Below are positions 27,159-35,386 of a stretch of DNA of 64,000 nucleotides, piece by piece (position 1 is the first letter of the stretch; each line of letters starts with the position of its first letter). A program made the translations under genes and the position numbers. Source of the DNA: CBDCRK01 sp965220955 (GTDB lineage: Bacteria; Desulfobacterota; Binatia; Bin18; CBDCRK01). The notes below the pieces were generated by a model. That model saw only the letters and a list, made by a program, of their open reading frames with translations, did no database searches and was not told the origin of the DNA. The stretch is from NCBI GenBank assembly GCA_965220955.1, contig CBDCRK010000032.1, forward strand, positions 248,001-312,000, in the 5' to 3' direction.

Positions 27159-28064
27159 ATGGCTTGGCGAGGGTATTACGACAACGAGTATTTCCCCCTT
27201 TCGCGCCCGCGAGCAGCCAAGGGTGGGATTAAGGCCCAATCCAAACGCGGTACATTTGGGGAAAGCTGGTGGGCCAAACGGTGGATTGCCGTGCTGGAGA
27301 GTTTCAATATCGGGGCTAGGCTGGGCCGAGGTCGGTCCTATGCCCGTAGGGGCCAGGTGCTGTCCATCGATATCGATAAAGGCGAAGTCAAGGCCAAGGT
27401 CCAGGGATCTCGACCCAAGCCCTACTCTATCACAATCAAGGCTAAAGCCCTGTTGACCGCCGATTAGCAGAAGCTGGTCAAGGAGCTATCTCATCAAGCC
27501 ATCTTTGCGGCAAAGCTCTTGGCTGGTAAGATGCCCCAGGATATCGAGAAAGCGTTCAAGGACATAGGCCTGTCACTTTTCCCTGAGAAACTCAAAGACC
27601 TGCAAACAGACTGCTCCTGCCCAGACTGGTCGAACCCCTGCAAGCATATTGCCGCAGTCTACTATCTGCTAGGCGAGGAGTTTGACCGTAATCCGTTTCT
27701 GATCTTTAAGCTGCGTGGGATGGGTCGGGAAGAGTTAGTGAGGCTTTTGGGCGATAGTGGTGAAAAAACCCCTACTAAGAAAACCCGTAGTAAGTCTGTC
27801 ATTTCCAGGAGAGGGGAAGAGGTCTCCCTGCCGCCCGAGCCACTGGCTCCAGATGTCACTGGTTTTTGGAGTGGAGGCGATTTACCTGATGACCTGTTCG
27901 GCGAGGTCCGGGTCCCGCCGGTGCCGGCAGCCTTGGCCAAACGGCTGGGGAATTTTCCCTTTTGGCGGGGTGAGGAGCGATTTTTAGCGGCTGTCGAGCC
28001 AATTTACTCACAGGTGTCACCATACGGTATGGACCTGTTCCTTGGCGAGCGAAGCTCCAAATGA
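27159..28064 (+). pseudogene. SWIM zinc-finger protein with an in-frame TAG
   Basis: One reading frame from ATG 27159 to the stop at 28064 is broken only by TAG at 27465-27467. Before it: MAWRGYYDNEYFPLSRPRAAKGG, then KRGTFGESWWAKRWIAVLE, the usual start of the SWIM proteins that accompany SNF2 helicases. After it: QKLVKELSHQAIFAAKLLAG, then CSCPDWSNPCKHIAAVYYLL, the SWIM motif CxCx(n)CxH. Relatives carry a tryptophan-like residue where the TAG falls, so a TGG-to-TAG change is the simplest cause. The C-terminal part (about 190-300) is variable. It follows the SNF2 gene by 2 bp, and the pair is a known module of unknown function; both members are damaged here. Confidence 0.8.
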
Positions 28065-28083
28065 GCGTCTGGCCGGTCCCGTT

Positions 28084-28752
28084 CTATCCGTCGTCTTTGG
28101 CAACAGTCGCCAGAATAGCATTGGTGGTGCGGAAGTGAACCTTGGCAACTTGGGAAAGAATATCTTCTCCATGACGACGCACTAGCGTTGTCCCGGCTGC
28201 AATGATTGCAGGGCCTGCTCCTTTAGGAAGAGAAAAACCGTGGTGGGTGCTTAGCTCCTGGAGGCGGCGCAAAAACTCGGCCCGCGCTAGGATTGAGGCA
28301 GCAGCCACAGCTAGATCTGCCTCTGCCCGTGGGCGCTGGGTAAGTATAACCGTACGCCCCTTACTCATAAGCGCATTCTCAAGATAGCGCGCATCGCCAA
28401 ATTGGTCAGCAATTACATGTGGACAGTCAAGGCGGGAAAGGAGGTTTTCGATTGCCCGGGCATGTCCCCAAGCAAGAATCCGGTTAAGGTTATGTAATGA
28501 AGCATGCAGAGTATTATACCGTGCCGGGCCAATCACCACCAAGGAGTAAGGGCAGCATAAACGGATCTGCTCGGCCAGGGTCTGGGCGCGATTATCAGAC
28601 AAGGCTTTGCTATCGCGCACCCCCAGAGCCTGCAGTTCTTCTTCATGCTCTTCATCTACATATGCGCCGGCTATGACTAGTGGACCAAAGTAATCGCCTT
28701 TGCCTGACTCATCGATACCAATCCTCTGATTTTTCTCCGAGTGCTCAGCCAT
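28084..28752 (-). CDS. rnhC: ribonuclease HIII
   Basis: RNase HIII cleaves the RNA strand of RNA-DNA hybrids. The 222 residues include the family start IGIDESGKGDYFGPLVIAGA (about 11-30), with the catalytic D and E, then VRDSKALSDNRA and AEADLAVAAASILARAEFL, which carry the remaining acids. DYFGPL favours HIII over HII, where the motif is normally RGPLAGPV. It lacks the N-terminal TBP-like substrate-binding domain of Bacillus RnhC, so it is a short form. It overlaps the next gene, purN, by 1 bp (28752) and is the last gene of a purN-including minus-strand run. Confidence 0.85.
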   Translation of the reverse strand: MAEHSEKNQRIGIDESGKGDYFGPLVIAGAYVDEEHEEELQALGVRDSKALSDNRAQTLAEQIRLCCPYSLVVIGPARYNTLHASLHNLNRILAWGHARAIENLLSRLDCPHVIADQFGDARYLENALMSKGRTVILTQRPRAEADLAVAAASILARAEFLRRLQELSTHHGFSLPKGAGPAIIAAGTTLVRRHGEDILSQVAKVHFRTTNAILATVAKDDG

Positions 28753-29411
28753 TATCTTTCAACCGGGTTAAGCAGCTCTGCTGTCTCTTGTTTGCTTTGT
28801 CCTTTGATAATGACCCTGCGGCCGGCAATCTCGATTCTGTCTTCAGCAAAGAGCTGAATAGCCCGTGGATAGATGCGATGCTCTTGCTTAAGAATACGTT
28901 CCTGTAAAGTCTCCTCGGTGTCGTCGGGGTAAACGGGCACCACCGCCTGAATAATAATGGGGCCATGATCCACCTCTTCATCAACCAAGTGAACGGTAGC
29001 CCCAGAAAAGCGTACCCCATACTCTAGTGCTTGCTTCTGAGCTCGAAGCCCGGGAAATGCAGGCAGCAGAGCAGGGTGGATATTCATGATCCGTTGAGGG
29101 AAAGCGCGGATAAAGAAAAGTGAGAGAAGACGGTTGAACCCAGCAAGAATAACTAGCCCTACCTCATGTTGGCGGAGCACACGCACCATCTCTGTATCGA
29201 ACCCTTCACGAGAAGAGAAATCTCTGTGAGAAATTACCACTGTGGGCAGGCCGTGCATTTGCGCCCGCACTAGACCATTGGCCTGGGGATTATTGCTCAC
29301 GACCACCCGAATGCGGGCGTTGACCTCTCCCCGCTGGAGGGCATCGATGATTGCTTGCAGATTGGTGCCGCTACCAGAGATGAGAATACCAAGGTTAACA
29401 TTGTGTGTCAT
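28752..29411 (-). CDS. purN: phosphoribosylglycinamide formyltransferase
   Basis: PurN transfers a formyl group from 10-formyl-THF to GAR in purine synthesis. From ATG 29411 the protein has 219 residues. It shows the phosphate-binding loop LISGSGTNLQAI (about 9-20), the catalytic NIH in IMNIHPALLPAFPG, and the catalytic aspartate in VDEEVDHGPIII. The C-terminus RRVIIKGQ is typical. I chose 29411 over the longer frame to 29498 because its ATG overlaps the stop of the upstream ComF gene as ATGA (29408-29411), a strong sign of coupled translation. Order on the minus strand is comF, purN, rnhC. Confidence 0.95.
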   Translation of the reverse strand: MTHNVNLGILISGSGTNLQAIIDALQRGEVNARIRVVVSNNPQANGLVRAQMHGLPTVVISHRDFSSREGFDTEMVRVLRQHEVGLVILAGFNRLLSLFFIRAFPQRIMNIHPALLPAFPGLRAQKQALEYGVRFSGATVHLVDEEVDHGPIIIQAVVPVYPDDTEETLQERILKQEHRIYPRAIQLFAEDRIEIAGRRVIIKGQSKQETAELLNPVER

Positions 29412-30148
29412 ACATACTTTCCCCAGTGCGGCACTGCACGGGTAAGAGTGAACACGTCGACATGGCGTGCTCCAGCTGCATACAGCGTGCGGGCGCACTC
29501 GTTGACTGTGGCCCCGGTGGTGTAGACATCGTCAACTAGAAGGATCCTTTTTTCCTCCACTTTTTTGGGACGGGTTACGGCAAACGCGTCGCGCACATTT
29601 ATCTGCCGCTCCTCTTCTTTGAGGTGCACCTGTGGGTTGGTTGCCCGGACCCGCTCTAGGGAGAAAGGGTCAATGGGCAGCCTATAGCGTTTGCCCAAAG
29701 CCTGGGTCAATATAAGTGCCTGATTAAACCCCCGCCAGCGCAGCCGTGCTAAGTGAAGGGGAACGGGTAAGATGAGATCATAGTCTTTGGGCAAGAGGGG
29801 AAAATAAGCTGCACCGAGCAGGCCTAGAGCCTTTCCCACGCTGAGTATGCGGGTATACTTGAACAGATGTAGAGCCCGCGCCAGAGGGTTGGTATCTTCC
29901 TCGACAGCGACATAGCATGCCCAGGCTCGCGCTTGGCGGAATCTTGGGGGAGAAGTGAGACAGCGCCCGCAGGGGTGATCGTTACCTGCGTGGGAAGCAA
30001 AGGGTAAGCCGCAGAAGGAGCAGTGCGGTGAGGTTACGACTTCAATACGGGAAAAGCAAAGAGCACAAAAAGGCTCGTTCTTCTGAGATGCCCCCTGGCA
30101 ACCGAGACAGGTCGGGGGGTAGAGAATAGAGAGCAGCTGTTCCAGCAT
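29408..30148 (-). CDS. ComF-family phosphoribosyltransferase-like protein
   Basis: This 246-residue ComFC-type protein has an N-terminal zinc-finger segment with paired cysteines (CLGC at about 14-17, CALC, CSFCGLPF, CGRC). Its C-terminal PRTase domain includes PVPLHLARLRWRGFNQA and the PRPP loop ILLVDDVYTTGATVNE. In competent bacteria ComFC is needed for DNA uptake; in others the relatives are found without a competence system and their substrate is unknown. It is the first gene of the run with purN (4-bp overlap) and rnhC. Divergent from the alpha/beta hydrolase gene. Confidence 0.9.
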   Translation of the reverse strand: MLEQLLSILYPPTCLGCQGASQKNEPFCALCFSRIEVVTSPHCSFCGLPFASHAGNDHPCGRCLTSPPRFRQARAWACYVAVEEDTNPLARALHLFKYTRILSVGKALGLLGAAYFPLLPKDYDLILPVPLHLARLRWRGFNQALILTQALGKRYRLPIDPFSLERVRATNPQVHLKEEERQINVRDAFAVTRPKKVEEKRILLVDDVYTTGATVNECARTLYAAGARHVDVFTLTRAVPHWGKYV

Positions 30149-30318
30149 AAGCTTCTTATAGCGGCTGGTTAGAGTTGGAGCAAATCTTACTTGCCACAGG
30201 GCAAAGCGTTATCAAATGCAACCCTCCGTGTTTGCTTCTTTTCGCCCCACCGTGGTATGTTCCCGGTGGCTTGCCGGATATCTTAGCGTCAAAGCAGGAG
30301 AAAAAGGGGAGGGAATTT

Positions 30319-31200
30319 ATGGAAAGAAAAGTGCAATTATACAGCGAAGGCACTCCTGTTGTTGGGGTGCTGGGGTTACCCAAGGACTATAAGTCTGGGG
30401 AGAAGCGGGCAGCCGTGATTTTCTGCCATGGGTTTACTGGGGTGAAAGAGATGTGGCTGCCGGAGAATGCCAAACGGCTACGGGCTGAAGGATACATTAC
30501 CCTGAACTTCGATTACCGTTTCTTTGGCGAGAGTGGTGGAGAGCCACGTTCACGGCTGATTCCCCAGGCACAGGTAATGGACATTCGCAGTGCCATTACA
30601 TTCATGGAACACCAGCCCGAGGTAAATCCTGACCGTATAGGGCTTTACGGGACAAGCTTTGGCTGTGCCAATGTGACCTATACCGCTGGTATCGACGAGC
30701 GGGTGAAGTGTACTGTGGCTGTCGTAGGACCGGGCGATTGTGAGCGGCAGTTTCGTTTGGGACCTACCTTTGATGCTTTTATGGACAAGGTCCGGCGGGC
30801 TAAGGCCGATTTTGTGCTTACCGGTAAGCCCTCGTATATGCAGACGGCCCGGCTCATGGCGCGTGACCCTGAGGTTACTACCGACATTGAGAAGACGGTC
30901 AAGCTCTTCCCTCAGTGGAAGCCAGAAGTATCGTTTGAATCGCTTCTGGACATTGTGGAGTTCAAACCCGAGAGCGTTGTGGATCGTATCTCTCCGCGGG
31001 CTATTATGTGGATCCACACGGATAAGGATAAACTTGTGCCGTTGTTTGAAGCCCAGAGCATGTATGCCAAGGCAAGACAGCCGAAAAAGCTTGTGGTGCT
31101 GGAAAACATGGTGCATGAGGACGTTTACCGGGGCCAGGGATTCGAGCTGACTGTGCAGCACACTAATGCCTGGTTTAAGGAGCATCTGCCGGTCCGGTAA
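30319..31200 (+). CDS. alpha/beta hydrolase, dienelactone-hydrolase-like
   Basis: The 293-residue hydrolase shows the full catalytic set: oxyanion region VIFCHGFTGVKEMW (about 36-49), nucleophile GTSFGCANV (GxSxG serine, about 115), acid in HTDKDKLVP (about 239) and histidine in ENMVHEDVY (about 270). It resembles peptidase S9/DLH-type esterases, with a helical cap around 140-220. The start at 30319 follows GGGGAGGG; an open frame back to 30175 has no ribosome site. Substrate unknown. It heads a plus-strand series with a DsbA-like gene and an amidohydrolase, probably for small-molecule catabolism. Confidence 0.85.
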   Translation: MERKVQLYSEGTPVVGVLGLPKDYKSGEKRAAVIFCHGFTGVKEMWLPENAKRLRAEGYITLNFDYRFFGESGGEPRSRLIPQAQVMDIRSAITFMEHQPEVNPDRIGLYGTSFGCANVTYTAGIDERVKCTVAVVGPGDCERQFRLGPTFDAFMDKVRRAKADFVLTGKPSYMQTARLMARDPEVTTDIEKTVKLFPQWKPEVSFESLLDIVEFKPESVVDRISPRAIMWIHTDKDKLVPLFEAQSMYAKARQPKKLVVLENMVHEDVYRGQGFELTVQHTNAWFKEHLPVR

Positions 31201-31209
31201 ATCTGTGCA

Positions 31210-31252
31210 ACCCTCACCCTAGCCTTCTCCCACGGTTATGTGGGAGAGGGGA
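31210..31252. repeat. intergenic hairpin repeat
   Basis: Between the hydrolase and DsbA-like genes, CCTTCTCCCAC and GTGGGAGAGGG form a stem of about 11 bp (31223-31250) with a GGTTAT loop, preceded by ACCCTCACCCTAG. This is the common intergenic repeat type of many bacterial genomes. A relative in the other orientation is seen at about 44009-44036 (AGCTCCCGTAGGGGAGAG, then GGGGTGAGAG), beside the pepM fragment. It has no T-run and probably is not a terminator. Confidence 0.6.
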
Positions 31253-31265
31253 AGGAGACCGACCT

Positions 31266-31880
31266 GTGAAAATCTCTGTTTTTAGCGACTACATCTGTCC
31301 CTTCTGCTACATTGGCATTGAGACCTTACGTAGGGTTCAGCCTGAGGTGTCATCGTTTACTCTTGAGTGGAAGGGGTTTCAGATCCATCCCGAGTATCCG
31401 GCAACAGGAATTCCCATAGAGCAGCGCATCAAACAGCAAGGTCACGAACGCTATGCGGCGACCTGGCAGAACATTCTCTCCCTTGCCACAGGAATCGGCT
31501 TGGAAATGAATCCGCCCCCTGTTCTAACCAACTCTCTCCTGGCTCTTGAAGCTACTGAGTATGCCAAGGAAAAAGGAAAAGAAGAAGCGTTTTCCCGTGC
31601 AGTGTACCAGGCCTATTTTCAGGAGGGGAAGAATATTGGCGATATAGAGACGATTCTTCCCCTAGCACAAGAAACTGGTCTTGATCCCCAGGAGGTCGAG
31701 GTCCACCTCAAAGAAAGAACTTACGCTGCCCGGATTCAATCCTTTCATCAGGAGGCCGATTCCCTTGGAGTCTCCGGCGTTCCCACCTTTATTGTTGGGC
31801 CGGCTCAGATCGTTGGTGCGCAAGCACCGGAGGTGTTTGTTAGCATGCTCAAGCGGGTAGTAGAGAGAGGGCTGGCCTAG
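31266..31880 (+). CDS. DsbA-family (FrnE-like) oxidoreductase
   Basis: This 204-residue cytosolic thioredoxin-fold protein has FSDYICPFCYIG with the CPFC active site (C11, C14). A helical insertion (about 60-140) and the cis-proline loop GVSGVPTFIV follow, placing it in the FrnE/2-hydroxychromene-2-carboxylate isomerase-like DsbA group. There is no signal peptide. Members are dithiol oxidoreductases or glutathione-dependent isomerases; the CxxC favours the former. The start codon is GTG 31266, with GGAAGGAG about 7 bp before it. The context of hydrolase and amidohydrolase genes suggests a metabolic rather than envelope role. Confidence 0.88.
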   Translation: MKISVFSDYICPFCYIGIETLRRVQPEVSSFTLEWKGFQIHPEYPATGIPIEQRIKQQGHERYAATWQNILSLATGIGLEMNPPPVLTNSLLALEATEYAKEKGKEEAFSRAVYQAYFQEGKNIGDIETILPLAQETGLDPQEVEVHLKERTYAARIQSFHQEADSLGVSGVPTFIVGPAQIVGAQAPEVFVSMLKRVVERGLA

Positions 31881-32028
31881 CTCTGCTGAGAAAACCTGTC
31901 CCTTGACATGGGGCAGGCCGCGGTGTAATAGATCTTCTTTCTGAATGAACCTTCGCTCAAAATACTATAGCCCTGTGCTATGGCATAGGCCTGTGCTGTG
32001 CACAGGAGCCATTTAGGAGGGAAAAAAG

Positions 32029-33150
32029 ATGGCAGAACGACGTATAATTTCGGCTGATTCTCACATGATGGAGCCGGCCGACCTATGGGTAGAGCGGCTA
32101 GATGAAAAATTTAAAGACCAAGCTCCCAAGGTAGTAAAAAACGAGGATAAGCCTGGGTACTCTTTTATCGCTCCGGGACTTCGCCCTTTCCCTGTGGCTG
32201 GGGGGTTTGGCGTCAGTAAGAGCGGTGCTGAGCTCAAGGAGCATATGAACAAAGGGTATGAAGCAGCTCGTCCTAGTGGCTGGGACCCGGTGGAACGGCT
32301 CAAAGACCAAGACATTGATGGGGTAGAGGCTGAGGTGCTCTACACTACCCTGGGTATGCCGCTTTTTGGTCTAGAGGATGCCGACTTGCAGCGCGCCTGT
32401 TTCGGCGTTTACAACGACTGGGTGGCGGAATTTATGAGCCATAGCCCCAAACGGCTCCTCCCTATTGCTCTCATTTCTTTGGAAGACATAGCACAAGGGG
32501 TCAAAGAGCTGGAGCGTGGGGCAAAGCAGGGGCTGCGTGGGGCAATGATCTGGGGTTCGCCTCCCAAAGATAAGCCCTACAGGAGTCGTGAGTATGATCC
32601 TTTTTGGGCGGCGGCCCAGGACCTGCATATGCCCCTTTCTCTTCATGTCATTACCGGCAAGGGCGAGGAGAGCAAAGTAGATATTTTTTCGGACATCTCG
32701 GTGGGTTATATGAATCTGATTCACGAGGTGCAGCGTTCCTTGTCAACCATCGTTTTTAGCGGGGTGCTCGAGCGCTTCCCTAAGCTTCAGATTGTGTCCG
32801 CCGAGAACGACACCGGATGGTTCCCCCACTTCATCTACCGCATGGACCATGCCTTTGAGAAGTTCCACTCCAAGGGTGGACTGGAGAAAGAGCCCCTGCC
32901 GATGAAGCCCAGCGAGTATGCGCGCCGGCAGATGTGGGCCACCTTCCAGGATGACCCCATAGGACCTTCAAACTATAAGTTCTTTGGCGAGGACAACTAT
33001 ATGTGGGCTTCGGACTTTCCCCATACTGATGGTACTTGGCCAGAGTCGCGCAAGATAATTGAGAAGGACTTTGCTGGTGTGCCAGAAGAAGTCACCAGGA
33101 AGATTGTCTTCGAGAACGCTATTAAACTCTATAATATAGATTTTTCCTGA
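32029..33150 (+). CDS. amidohydrolase_2-family metal-dependent hydrolase
   Basis: This is a 373-residue TIM-barrel protein of the amidohydrolase_2 (ACMS decarboxylase-like) group. Near the N-terminus is ISADSHMMEPADLW, with DxH in place of the usual HxH metal pair. SLHVITGKG carries the central histidine, VSAENDTGWFPH follows, and WASDFPHTDGTWPES carries the late metal-binding aspartate. Such proteins hydrolyse or decarboxylate cyclic amides, lactones or aromatic acids and are greatly expanded in deltaproteobacterial and Tectomicrobia-like genomes. A GGAGG site precedes ATG 32029. A clear terminator follows at 33171. Confidence 0.88.
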   Translation: MAERRIISADSHMMEPADLWVERLDEKFKDQAPKVVKNEDKPGYSFIAPGLRPFPVAGGFGVSKSGAELKEHMNKGYEAARPSGWDPVERLKDQDIDGVEAEVLYTTLGMPLFGLEDADLQRACFGVYNDWVAEFMSHSPKRLLPIALISLEDIAQGVKELERGAKQGLRGAMIWGSPPKDKPYRSREYDPFWAAAQDLHMPLSLHVITGKGEESKVDIFSDISVGYMNLIHEVQRSLSTIVFSGVLERFPKLQIVSAENDTGWFPHFIYRMDHAFEKFHSKGGLEKEPLPMKPSEYARRQMWATFQDDPIGPSNYKFFGEDNYMWASDFPHTDGTWPESRKIIEKDFAGVPEEVTRKIVFENAIKLYNIDFS

Positions 33151-33170
33151 CATTTCCGGCTCTACTAAGA

Positions 33171-33208
33171 AAAAGGGGCCAGGCTGAATGTCTGGCCCCT
33201 CGTATTTT
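33171..33208 (+). terminator. rho-independent terminator after the amidohydrolase
   Basis: GGGGCCAG (33175-33182) pairs with CTGGCCCC (33192-33199) across a 9-base loop. It is preceded by AAGAAAAA and followed by TCGTATTTT. The flanking A and T runs make it usable in both directions, serving also the small minus-strand gene downstream. Confidence 0.85.
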
Positions 33209-33239
33209 ATAGCAATAGATCTTTTTGCTCCTCCCCTAC

Positions 33240-33509
33240 TTATACACTATACCCGTTTGCCTCTAACCAGGTCGCTAAAAGATACCCCACAGCTACACAG
33301 GCCAGGATGACTACAATGGCTTTGGCCCGCGATTCTAATGCTTTGGAGAGAAGACGGGGGCTTATAATAAGACAGAAAAAAGATAGGAGTGCTGCCGAGC
33401 TGGATTTATCAGAAATGAGGATAATGCCTATGGTGCCAAGAACCGGAAATAACACCCCAGCAACAAGCCTTAAATCTCTGGCCCAGGCTGTTCGATCTTC
33501 GGTTCTCAT
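33240..33509 (-). CDS. small hypothetical membrane protein
   Basis: An 89-residue protein with three likely membrane segments: VAGVLFPVLGTIGIILI (about 16-32), ALLSFFCLIISPRLL (about 39-53) and AIVVILACVAVGYLLATWL (about 63-81). I do not recognise a family. The charged ends (MRTEDRTAWARDLR) and regular hydrophobic pattern argue for a real gene. It is isolated, on the minus strand, convergent with the amidohydrolase, and shares its terminator. Confidence 0.55.
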   Translation of the reverse strand: MRTEDRTAWARDLRLVAGVLFPVLGTIGIILISDKSSSAALLSFFCLIISPRLLSKALESRAKAIVVILACVAVGYLLATWLEANGYSV

Positions 33510-33798
33510 TCCTTGCTTTTTTATACTATGTCATCAAGTCTAGCACAGGTGTGGGGCCCTCACGGAGTTTATCCTGAAGTATTAAAGAGGTCGGGATAAC
33601 AAGGGTGTCAGAGTGACGGAAGTGTCACAATGACAGGAACGTGGGGGTCAGTTACCCCTATAGTCTCGGCTTGGTATAGGCAGAGTTATCGGTGAATCGC
33701 CTAAATACCCTCTATCAAGAGAACAGGCCTGCTAGCTCTCACAAAACTACCCTTCCACCACTGCTTTGCGCTAAATAGCAGGGATTCTGGGCATGATT
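33510..33798. other. intergenic region without recognisable gene
   Basis: I see no convincing coding frame. The stretch contains repeated GTGTCA/TGACA words around 33605-33650 (GTGTCAGAGTGACGGAAG, TGTCACAATGACAGGAACG), which could form weak hairpins or bind a regulator. No promoter can be placed with confidence. Confidence 0.35.
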
Positions 33799-34191
33799 TC
33801 ACGCCACCTTTGTTTGCGGACTCTCTTTAGGAAGAAACTCCGCAATATTGGTTTTGCCATAGCGAGTGTCCGGGAAAAGCATATGGATGGCATGAGATAC
33901 CTGCCCCATGAGACGTTTGACTCCGGTGGTTTTCTCAGGATTGGTGAGAGGCTCAAGGCGTACTGTTACTCCGCTGCTCTTCTTTGATACCAGGATAAAG
34001 AACTGCTGCTTCTTCTTCGTCTCAATGACGAGCGCTTCAAGCAAGATCCTGCTGCAATCGGTATTGAGGTAGTATTCGCTCACTCGCTTGATCCCATCCG
34101 GATCACGCAGAAACATCTCCGGTCTGCGGATGAAAATTTGTCGTAAGTCGACCTCTCCTTCTATAACAACGTATGGCACAAAAACCTCCAA
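33799..34191 (-). CDS. hypothetical protein
   Basis: A 130-residue soluble protein that I cannot assign. It begins MEVFVPYVVIEGEVDLRQIF and contains SRILLEALVIETKKKQQFFILVSKK and VTVRLEPLTNPEKTTGVKR. The alternating beta-like pattern in the middle and the helical end (GVKRLMGQVSHAIHMLFPD) suggest a small alpha/beta fold. No membrane segment or signal peptide is present. An AGGTTTTT stretch, not a good ribosome site, precedes the ATG. It lies divergent from hpnL, with about 120 bp between them. Confidence 0.5.
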   Translation of the reverse strand: MEVFVPYVVIEGEVDLRQIFIRRPEMFLRDPDGIKRVSEYYLNTDCSRILLEALVIETKKKQQFFILVSKKSSGVTVRLEPLTNPEKTTGVKRLMGQVSHAIHMLFPDTRYGKTNIAEFLPKESPQTKVA

Positions 34192-34312
34192 AAAAAAGCA
34201 GGATCCAAAGGTACCTTCCTTGTAACCCTACCCACACTCTATCTTGCCTTTACGCTAAGGTCAAGTCTTTGGCTTCCTTGACCTCCTCCCCGCGTTAACA
34301 TAAAGGGACGGC

Positions 34313-35386
34313 ATGTCCTCAGTCAAATACCCATTGAAAAATCTGAACATGGACCCAGCCTCAGTTCTTAGGACTCCTGCCGACAACCCCTCGTCCCGCC
34401 CCAAACTTTGGGTGCGTTTACTCTTTACTCTGACAGGATTGATCCTGCTAGGAGTGCTCTTCCGTCAGGTGGGCATTGGTGAGGTAGCCGACCATCTGCG
34501 CCACCTGGGCTGGTTCTCTTTATTAATTCTCCTTCCCTATGCGGTGGGGGCTCTCTTTGACTGCAAGGGGTGGGCCTGTGCCTTGCAGTCCCCTGAACAA
34601 GTGGTTCCCCTACACCGCCTCTATCTCGCCCGCCTTCCTGGAGAGGCGGTTAACAACCTTACCCCAGCAGGAGCTATCGGTGGGGAACCTGTCAAGGTCT
34701 ATATGCTTCGAACCTTGGGTGTGCCGACCGACAGGGCTCTGGCCTCGGTGGTCATTGCTAAGACTGCTATTACGGCTGGGCAGATAATCTTTATCCTGAT
34801 TGGCGTTCCCTTTTTTCTTCACCGTCTGGGAATTCTACAAAAGGGATGGATTGTCCTTCTCCCTCTTCTGGGGCTAGCTTATCTTTTTGTCAAGTTGCTG
34901 ATTCGCCTTCAGACAAGAGGGCTTTTAACTTCGGGGATAGGCAAGCTCAAACGAATCCTACCTCGTCTGGAGCGCTGGGAAAAGAAGGCCAAGAGCACTG
35001 ACGCCCACCTGCTGACTTTCTACGACACCAGTCCTGCTACCTTTATCGCGTCAGTATTATACTGTCTTATTGGTTGGTTGCTGGGGACGGTAGAGGTGGG
35101 CTTAGCTTTGTTTTTGCTGGGTGTCTCTTTTCAGCCAGCCGATGCCCTGATCATCGAGTCTATGGTCCAACCCCTTACGGTGGCAGCCCTTCTTATTCCC
35201 GGGGCTCTCGGGGTACAGGAAGCTGGTGGAGTTTTTCTTTGCCAACTCCTGGGTATCGACCCAGCAGTCGGCCTCGCGCTAATGATGCTTAAGCGCGCAC
35301 GGCAGGCTTTTTACACGCTGGTAGGTCTGCTTCTCCTTATGCGTTTGGGGGGAGTGAAAAAAGCCTCTGTAGACGACCCGATCTAA
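34313..35386 (+). CDS. hpnL: HpnL-like integral membrane protein (UPF0104/LPG synthase-like)
   Basis: This is a 357-residue polytopic protein with about eight membrane segments (for example LLFTLTGLILLGVLF at 35-49 and WIVLLPLLGLAYLFVKLLI). It has the family features RLPGEAVNNLTPAGAIGGEP (about 108-127) and LLIPGALGVQEAGGVFL (about 296-312). These are shared by lysylphosphatidylglycerol synthase-like proteins and by HpnL, the version encoded with hopanoid genes. HpnL may flip or transfer a lipid, but its reaction is not settled. Context (hpnJ, hpnI, hpnK, hpnN, hpnM) is the reason for the HpnL name. The last 50 bp overlap the 3' end of the opposite-strand CDP-alcohol phosphotransferase gene. 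Confidence 0.82.
   Translation: MSSVKYPLKNLNMDPASVLRTPADNPSSRPKLWVRLLFTLTGLILLGVLFRQVGIGEVADHLRHLGWFSLLILLPYAVGALFDCKGWACALQSPEQVVPLHRLYLARLPGEAVNNLTPAGAIGGEPVKVYMLRTLGVPTDRALASVVIAKTAITAGQIIFILIGVPFFLHRLGILQKGWIVLLPLLGLAYLFVKLLIRLQTRGLLTSGIGKLKRILPRLERWEKKAKSTDAHLLTFYDTSPATFIASVLYCLIGWLLGTVEVGLALFLLGVSFQPADALIIESMVQPLTVAALLIPGALGVQEAGGVFLCQLLGIDPAVGLALMMLKRARQAFYTLVGLLLLMRLGGVKKASVDDPI

Noticed and set aside
27465..27467. TAG as a recoded sense codon such as pyrrolysine
   Set aside because: No pyl genes are seen, other genes end normally at TAG (for example accession of stops in hydrolase-type genes), and the neighbouring SNF2 gene is also damaged.
30550..31185. A 211-codon minus-strand open frame opposite the alpha/beta hydrolase
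   Set aside because: The plus-strand gene has a full catalytic triad; the opposite frame is a by-product of codon composition.
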